The position numbers were made by a program, and so were the translations under genes. Positions 59,704 to 64,000 of a stretch of DNA of 64,000 bases are shown here, one piece after another (the first letter of the stretch is position 1; every line of letters starts with the position of its first letter). The notes below the pieces were generated by a model, which saw only the letters and a program-made list of their open reading frames with translations, was not told the origin of the DNA and searched no databases. This stretch comes from Belliella baltica DSM 15883. Lineage in GTDB: Bacteria > Bacteroidota > Bacteroidia > Cytophagales > Cyclobacteriaceae. The stretch covers positions 4,051,501 to 4,115,500 of the forward strand of contig NC_018010.1 in NCBI RefSeq assembly GCF_000265405.1, in the 5' to 3' direction.

Positions 59704-61473
59704 TTATTTTTTCCCGCCTTCCATTTTCTCTTTCAACTCTGCTAAAGCATCTAAATCACCTAAAGTGGATTTTTCAGCTGGTGTAGCGGATGAAGGAGCG
59801 TCTTCTTTCTTCTTAGCTTTCTTTGGAGCTGGAGCAGGTTTTACTTCTTCTCTAAAGGTGGCTGTGTGTGAAAGGACAATTCTCTTATCATCTTTAGAGA
59901 ATTCAGTTACTTTAAAGTCTAATGCTTCACCTACTTCTACAGAAGAACCATCTGCTTTTTCCAAGTTTTTGGAAGTAGCAAACCCTTCTAATCCATAAGG
60001 AAGTTCAAGAACTGCACCTTTATCATTTTTAGAAACTACAGTACACTTGTGATCAGAACCTACAGGGAATACGCTTTCGAAAGTATCCCATGGATTTTCT
60101 TCCAATTGCTTATGTCCTAGTGCTAATCTTCTGTTTTCTACATCAAGTTCCAAAACAGCAACATCCAAGTCATCACCTACTTTTACAAACTCTGAAGGAT
60201 GCTTGATTTTCTTAGTCCAAGAAAGATCAGATACGTGAACCAAACCATCGATTCCTTCTTCCAATTCAAGGAATAAGCCGAAGTTTGTCAAGTTTCTTAC
60301 CACACCTTTGTGCTTAGTGCCAACTGCATATTTTGCAGCCATGTCACCTTTAGTCCAAGGATCTTCAGTCAATTGCTTGATTCCAAGAGACATTTTTCTC
60401 TCGTCCTTGTCCAATGTCAATACAACAGCTTGGATTTCATCACCAACTTTCACAAAGTCAGCTGGATTTCTCAAGTGCTGTGACCAGCTCATTTCAGAAA
60501 CGTGGATCAAACCTTCTACTCCAGGAGCAAGTTCTAAGAATGCACCGTAATCTGCTACGTTTACAATCTTACCTTGTACTTTAGAACCGATTTCAAGTTC
60601 AGCAGAAAGTGCATCCCAAGGGTGAGCAGTCAATTGCTTCATACCCAAAGAAATTCTCTTCTTGTCATCATCAAAATCAAGAACCACAATCTGAACTTTG
60701 TCGTCCAAATTGAGTACTTCTTCTGGATGATTGATTCTACCCCAAGAGATATCTGTAATGTGAAGCAAACCATCAACACCACCCAAATCGATGAATACAC
60801 CGAAGTTTGTCATGTTTTTGATCACACCTTCTAGTACTTGACCTTTCTCAAGGTTGTTCAAGATCTCAGCTTTTTGTTTCTCAAGATCTTTCTCGATCAA
60901 CACTTTGTGAGATACTACTACGTTATCGTTAGTGTGGTTGATTTTCACCACTTTCACTTCCATTTTCTTACCTACATAGATATCGAAATCTCTGATAGGC
61001 TTCACGTCAATTTGAGAACCTGGCAAGAATGCCTCTACACCGTAGATATCTACGATCAAACCACCTTTGGTTCTTCTTTTCACAAGACCTTCGATCACGT
61101 TATCATGCTCAAGCGCATCTTCGATATCGCTCCATGCACGAACCATTCTTGCTTTCTTTCTGGAAAGAACCAACTGACCAAGTGAGTTTTCTTGCTCTTC
61201 AATGAACAATTCAACTTCGTCACCGATCTTAAGGTCTGGAAGGTCTCTGAATTCTGTTCTTGGTACCAAACCGTCAGATTTGAAACCAATGTTGATGATC
61301 ACATCTTTGTCATTGATACCTACTACAGTACCTTTGATGACTTCTTTTTCGGTGATCTCGTTCAGAGTTCCAGCATAAAGAGCTTCCATTTCGGCTCTTT
61401 TGTCTTTAGAATAACCTTCACCAAAACCTTTGGTGTCGAAATCTTCCCAGTTAAAATCTTTTTGATTAGACAT
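59704..61473 (-). CDS. rpsA: 30S ribosomal protein S1
   Basis: 589 residues with six S1 (OB-fold) domains in tandem. Examples are 'IKGTVVGINDKDVIINIGFKSDGLVP', 'LEGVIKNMTNFGVFIDLGGVDGLLHITD', 'VQGKIVNVADYGAFLELAPGVEGLIHVSE' and 'HKGVVRNLTNFGLFLELEEGIDGLVHVSD'. The first two are more divergent, as in other S1 proteins that bind the ribosome with their N-terminal domains. The tail is Lys/Ala/Pro-rich ('PAPAPKKAKKKEDAPSS'). Known: S1 binds mRNA during initiation. It is a single-gene unit with its own terminator and a probable promoter about 115 bp upstream. Confidence 0.96.
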   Translation of the reverse strand: MSNQKDFNWEDFDTKGFGEGYSKDKRAEMEALYAGTLNEITEKEVIKGTVVGINDKDVIINIGFKSDGLVPRTEFRDLPDLKIGDEVELFIEEQENSLGQLVLSRKKARMVRAWSDIEDALEHDNVIEGLVKRRTKGGLIVDIYGVEAFLPGSQIDVKPIRDFDIYVGKKMEVKVVKINHTNDNVVVSHKVLIEKDLEKQKAEILNNLEKGQVLEGVIKNMTNFGVFIDLGGVDGLLHITDISWGRINHPEEVLNLDDKVQIVVLDFDDDKKRISLGMKQLTAHPWDALSAELEIGSKVQGKIVNVADYGAFLELAPGVEGLIHVSEMSWSQHLRNPADFVKVGDEIQAVVLTLDKDERKMSLGIKQLTEDPWTKGDMAAKYAVGTKHKGVVRNLTNFGLFLELEEGIDGLVHVSDLSWTKKIKHPSEFVKVGDDLDVAVLELDVENRRLALGHKQLEENPWDTFESVFPVGSDHKCTVVSKNDKGAVLELPYGLEGFATSKNLEKADGSSVEVGEALDFKVTEFSKDDKRIVLSHTATFREEVKPAPAPKKAKKKEDAPSSATPAEKSTLGDLDALAELKEKMEGGKK

Positions 61474-61562
61474 ATAGTAAAATAATCCTGATTTTCAACA
61501 ACCCTAGGATCATCGGATTGAGGTTTTTAGTTATTAGAAAAGTCCCTGATAATCAATACCTG

Positions 61563-61595
61563 AAACCCCGTCCAACCGAACGGACTGCAAAGGTA
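61563..61595 (-). promoter_or_regulatory. Candidate rpsA promoter -7 element and 5' leader hairpin
   Basis: The minus strand has TACCTTTG (61588-61595), a match to TAnnTTTG, though no good -33 TTTG lies 19 bp upstream. The transcript would begin a few bases later, right at a small hairpin (GTCC at 61571-61574 pairing with GGAC at 61583-61586) in an approximately 105-nt leader. Ribosomal protein leaders often regulate their own mRNA; whether this one does is not shown. Confidence 0.45.
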
Positions 61596-61738
61596 AGGAA
61601 ATTTGAGAAAAAGTGAATGATGTCTATAAAAAGTTTTGTGTCATAGGACGATAATTAATACTAGCAAGAACTACTAAAAAAATTGAGTCTTATCAAATTC
61701 TATCAACCTTCAAAGTAAACTCAATCTTGATTAAACAG

Positions 61739-62743
61739 TCAATCTAATAATTCAAAAGGTTTCTGTTCAAATATGACATCACCATCAATTTCACTAAATA
61801 TTTTAACTAAACCACTTTCGCTTATGGTTACAGATAAAACCGATTCAATTTTCTTTACATTGATATTATCTCTATTTACTTGTAAAATAAAATGCTCATT
61901 TTCATCTAATCCCTCAATTTCCCTTGCAGTTAGTCTAATTATGCATAAAAAATAGACTCCGTCAAATACTGCATTTGTCATTCTCACTTCCTTTGAAAAA
62001 CCATAATCCTTCCAGTATTCAAGTAATCTTTTTCCTGATTCTGTTGAAATAAGAGTTTTATTAAGATCGATTGGAATCTCACTTGTTTTACCTTCTTCAA
62101 CAATTTTAATAGAGGATTTTGAGTTATCCAAAAAGAAAAAACCAGATTCTTTATATTTCCCACCAGATATAAATGGCCTCACTTCATTTATTTTATGTGA
62201 ATAAACTACATCCATTGTATTAGTTTTGGTTGAAATCCAAGAAATCAAAAATTCTTTCCTGTCACTTTTTAACATAGAAATTAGATAATCGTCACCTCTT
62301 TTTGCTAATACATTAATTGTACTTACTTTTTCTTTTGATAAATCAGAAATTGAAACACTCTGTTTCATTTTAAAATCATTACCAACCACCAAAAACTCAA
62401 ATGGAACTGTGTTGAATAATTCAATATCATCGTTGCCATTTTTCCAAAATTTAACAATTTGCCCTCCTGGATACATTTTTGGTACCCCTCCACCATCTTT
62501 AACTACATTTCCAACTTTATTCCTTTCTAGCTCTTTACCCTCCTTATCATAAACAATAAATAAGTTTTCATTCGTCAAAATCACAATTCTCTCTCCATCC
62601 AATTCAACATCGATTGGCATGGCATGTGGCTGAGAAAAATAAGAAGAATCGCCAAAATCGACTTTTACAATTTGTTCTGTCTTTGGGCTATTATTTGAAC
62701 AACCAAAAATAAAAGTGAAGAAAATAAAAACAAACCAATTCAT
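61739..62743 (-). CDS. Propeller-like lipoprotein, third gene of a lipoprotein operon
   Basis: 334 residues. Lipoprotein signal 'MNWFVFIFFTFIFGC'. Blade-like strands follow: 'ERIVILTNENLFIVYDKEGKEL', 'GDDYLISMLKSDRKEFLISWIS' and 'SGFFFLDNSKSSIKIV'; no catalytic motif is visible. The start ATG overlaps the preceding stop as ATGA (62740-62743), which implies coupled translation. Function unknown. It resembles DUF4221-type propellers in outline, but I cannot assign it to a family with confidence. Confidence 0.65.
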   Translation of the reverse strand: MNWFVFIFFTFIFGCSNNSPKTEQIVKVDFGDSSYFSQPHAMPIDVELDGERIVILTNENLFIVYDKEGKELERNKVGNVVKDGGGVPKMYPGGQIVKFWKNGNDDIELFNTVPFEFLVVGNDFKMKQSVSISDLSKEKVSTINVLAKRGDDYLISMLKSDRKEFLISWISTKTNTMDVVYSHKINEVRPFISGGKYKESGFFFLDNSKSSIKIVEEGKTSEIPIDLNKTLISTESGKRLLEYWKDYGFSKEVRMTNAVFDGVYFLCIIRLTAREIEGLDENEHFILQVNRDNINVKKIESVLSVTISESGLVKIFSEIDGDVIFEQKPFELLD

Positions 62744-63132
62744 TTGTCTAGAATTTTTGGGTTAGTAATTGGTTTAGCTATAAAACTTCCGTCTTCAAGA
62801 ATAAAGAGCAATGGAGTTTCTTCATAGTAAGAGTTTTCAATCAATTCAAAAGGACGATCCCAAAACACATTAGGTCCACTTAATTTTAAAAAGAAATTAG
62901 CTTTTGTTCTACTAGAGGATAAAATTAACACTTTTCCATGTCCATCTTCCGAAAAACTATTTACAGAACTCTGATAAATACTGACGCAAGATGAGCACCC
63001 ATCCAAATTTATGACAAACACCTCATTCCCTTTTATTCCCAATTCATCAAAGTAACTGTTGATTGAAAATTCATTATTTTGAGAACATGAAAAACAGCAT
63101 GTTAATAAAAGAAATAACTTTAACTTACTCAT
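62740..63132 (-). CDS. Thioredoxin-like lipoprotein with CSSC motif
   Basis: 130 residues from ATG 63132, chosen because the lipoprotein signal 'MSKLKLFLLLTCCFSC' begins there. A start at 63156 would overlap the previous gene by 32 bp. Seen: 'EVFVINLDGC46SSC49VSIYQ', a strand followed by a CxxC at a helix start; later 'ETPLLFILEDGSFI', where T-P before a strand fits the cis-Pro loop of thioredoxin folds. Inference: a lipid-anchored thiol-disulfide or redox-sensing protein; its partner is unknown. It overlaps the upstream gene by 8 bp and the downstream gene by 4 bp. Confidence 0.65.
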   Translation of the reverse strand: MSKLKLFLLLTCCFSCSQNNEFSINSYFDELGIKGNEVFVINLDGCSSCVSIYQSSVNSFSEDGHGKVLILSSSRTKANFFLKLSGPNVFWDRPFELIENSYYEETPLLFILEDGSFIAKPITNPKILDK

Positions 63133-64000
63133 TTGAAATAAATTCAAAAATGTCAATTTCTATAGAATCTTCATGTAGATTAACCCAAAATGGATTATTT
63201 CTAGGTAAATAAAGTCCTTCTGGACCAACAAATGCATTGTATATCAAATATTTTTTGTCTGGAAAACTAATTTCTTTCAGCATATTGAAATCTTTATCTA
63301 AAACCAGTATCGAGAATTTTCTTGCTTGTCGATAAGTTGGGTAAATTTCATTTGAGTAATTTTTCAAAGGTTGATAAACAACTCGATAATATAACTCTCT
63401 AAACTTGTCATAGAATACCTCACCATACCTAAGATTTGTCAAACTTACTTCATGCTCCATTTTATCAGTCGGCACAGTTGAAAAAGCTTTTAGTTTATTC
63501 TTGTCAATTGAATTTTTTACTAAGTGTTTTTCGATATTTTTTGTTGCAAAATCAACCTTTATTAAATGATCCAACAGGGGCCAAGAATAAACAAAAGAGT
63601 TACCATCAAATAGCCTAAAAAAAATCATGTCATATGTAGACCAAATTTCGTCTCTATAAGTCTCTGGATAGACTAAACTAGAATCCATAAACAACTTGTT
63701 TGAATTTAAATCATATTCAATTCCTAATGGATAAGATTGATTAATATTTGATGGGTTTTGCATATCAAATAAAGGGTATCGGCTAAAAAAAACTTTATTT
63801 TTGAAATAAAATGATGGGTTCGTTGATGTTGAAATATGATTAATTACACCAAACTTTTCAGTTTCTAAGGCTGGTGTTTTAATAACATTTTTCACTTCAC
63901 CTTCTCTATTTAAAATCAATGTCCCATTTATTCTTCCTTGTGGGAATACAAATAAAGTATCTTTGTTATGATAATGAAACCCCTGAGCAATAGTTGTTAT
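63125..64000 (-). CDS. DUF4221-type propeller protein, 5' end outside window
   Basis: The frame is open to the right edge, so the N-terminus and probable lipoprotein signal lie beyond 64000; a TTG at 63919 is internal. About 291 residues are visible. Seen: 'YNSEVFYDKFRELYYRVVYQPL'-like order (the segment 'GEVFYDKFRELYYRVVY'), 'FSILVLDKDFNMLKEISFPDKK' and 'AFVGPEGLYLPRNNPFW', matching the C-terminal blades of DUF4221 lipoproteins as I know them. Function of the family is unknown. It is the first gene seen of a three-gene overlapping operon. Confidence 0.65.
   Translation of the reverse strand: MTTIAQGFHYHNKDTLFVFPQGRINGTLILNREGEVKNVIKTPALETEKFGVINHISTSTNPSFYFKNKVFFSRYPLFDMQNPSNINQSYPLGIEYDLNSNKLFMDSSLVYPETYRDEIWSTYDMIFFRLFDGNSFVYSWPLLDHLIKVDFATKNIEKHLVKNSIDKNKLKAFSTVPTDKMEHEVSLTNLRYGEVFYDKFRELYYRVVYQPLKNYSNEIYPTYRQARKFSILVLDKDFNMLKEISFPDKKYLIYNAFVGPEGLYLPRNNPFWVNLHEDSIEIDIFEFISNE

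Overview
The window comes from the chromosome of an aerobic member of the Bacteroidota, most likely order Cytophagales and close to Cyclobacteriaceae. That placement is inferred from gene content. The signs are a fused CcoN-CcoO cbb3 oxidase, an alternative complex III operon, a PorP/SprF protein beside an OmpA-family protein, a giant surface protein ending in a gliding-motility (type IX secretion) C-terminal domain, DUF4221-type lipoproteins, and promoters of the Bacteroidota form TTTG-N19-TAnnTTTG. No IS element, phage gene, CRISPR array, rRNA gene or replication origin was seen. One tRNA gene (Cys) is present.

Layout. 1-3.4 kb: the start of a secreted amidohydrolase (cut by the window edge), a CBS/DUF294 nucleotidyltransferase-like protein, and hemN. 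3.7-13.0 kb: a minus-strand cbb3 oxidase operon read usp-like, ccoI, ccoS, ccoNO, ccoQ, ccoP, ccoG, ccoH, then a TauE/SafE-like membrane protein. 13.3-29.2 kb: a minus-strand surface operon with two small unknown genes, a 3807-residue repeat adhesin, PorP/SprF and OmpA, closed by a hairpin terminator. 29.5-36.8 kb: a large outer-membrane barrel protein and a 1233-residue multi-spanning sensor kinase. 36.9-53.4 kb: respiratory genes. Thirteen minus-strand genes (actA-F, ctaC, ctaD, ctaA, ctaB, two subunit III genes, subunit IV) form one apparent operon behind a clear promoter. A strong hairpin follows, then sco, a DUF420 gene and a small CxxC membrane protein. 53.7-56.6 kb: tRNA-Cys with its own promoter and terminator, then a two-gene molybdenum hydroxylase. 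56.6-64 kb: several lipoprotein beta-propeller genes around rpsA, ending in a tightly overlapping three-gene lipoprotein operon cut by the window edge.

How the parts fit. The two respiratory blocks give a high-affinity branch (cbb3, with its copper pump and assembly factors, beside oxygen-independent HemN) and a high-oxygen branch (alternative complex III oxidising quinol and passing electrons to an aa3 oxidase, with heme A synthesis and copper delivery encoded alongside). The adhesin operon has the standard logic of a type IX secretion cargo with its own SprF-like anchor and OmpA partner.

The most unusual object is the adhesin. It contains four near-identical 309-nt repeats followed by sixteen 321-nt repeats, with a higher-order 642-nt duplication inside the array. 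The least explained genes are the two small ones before it, the 87-residue CAMCRA protein, and the lipoprotein operon at the right edge that pairs a DUF4221-type protein with a thioredoxin-like CSSC lipoprotein. All statements rest on reading sequence and translations; no database search was run.
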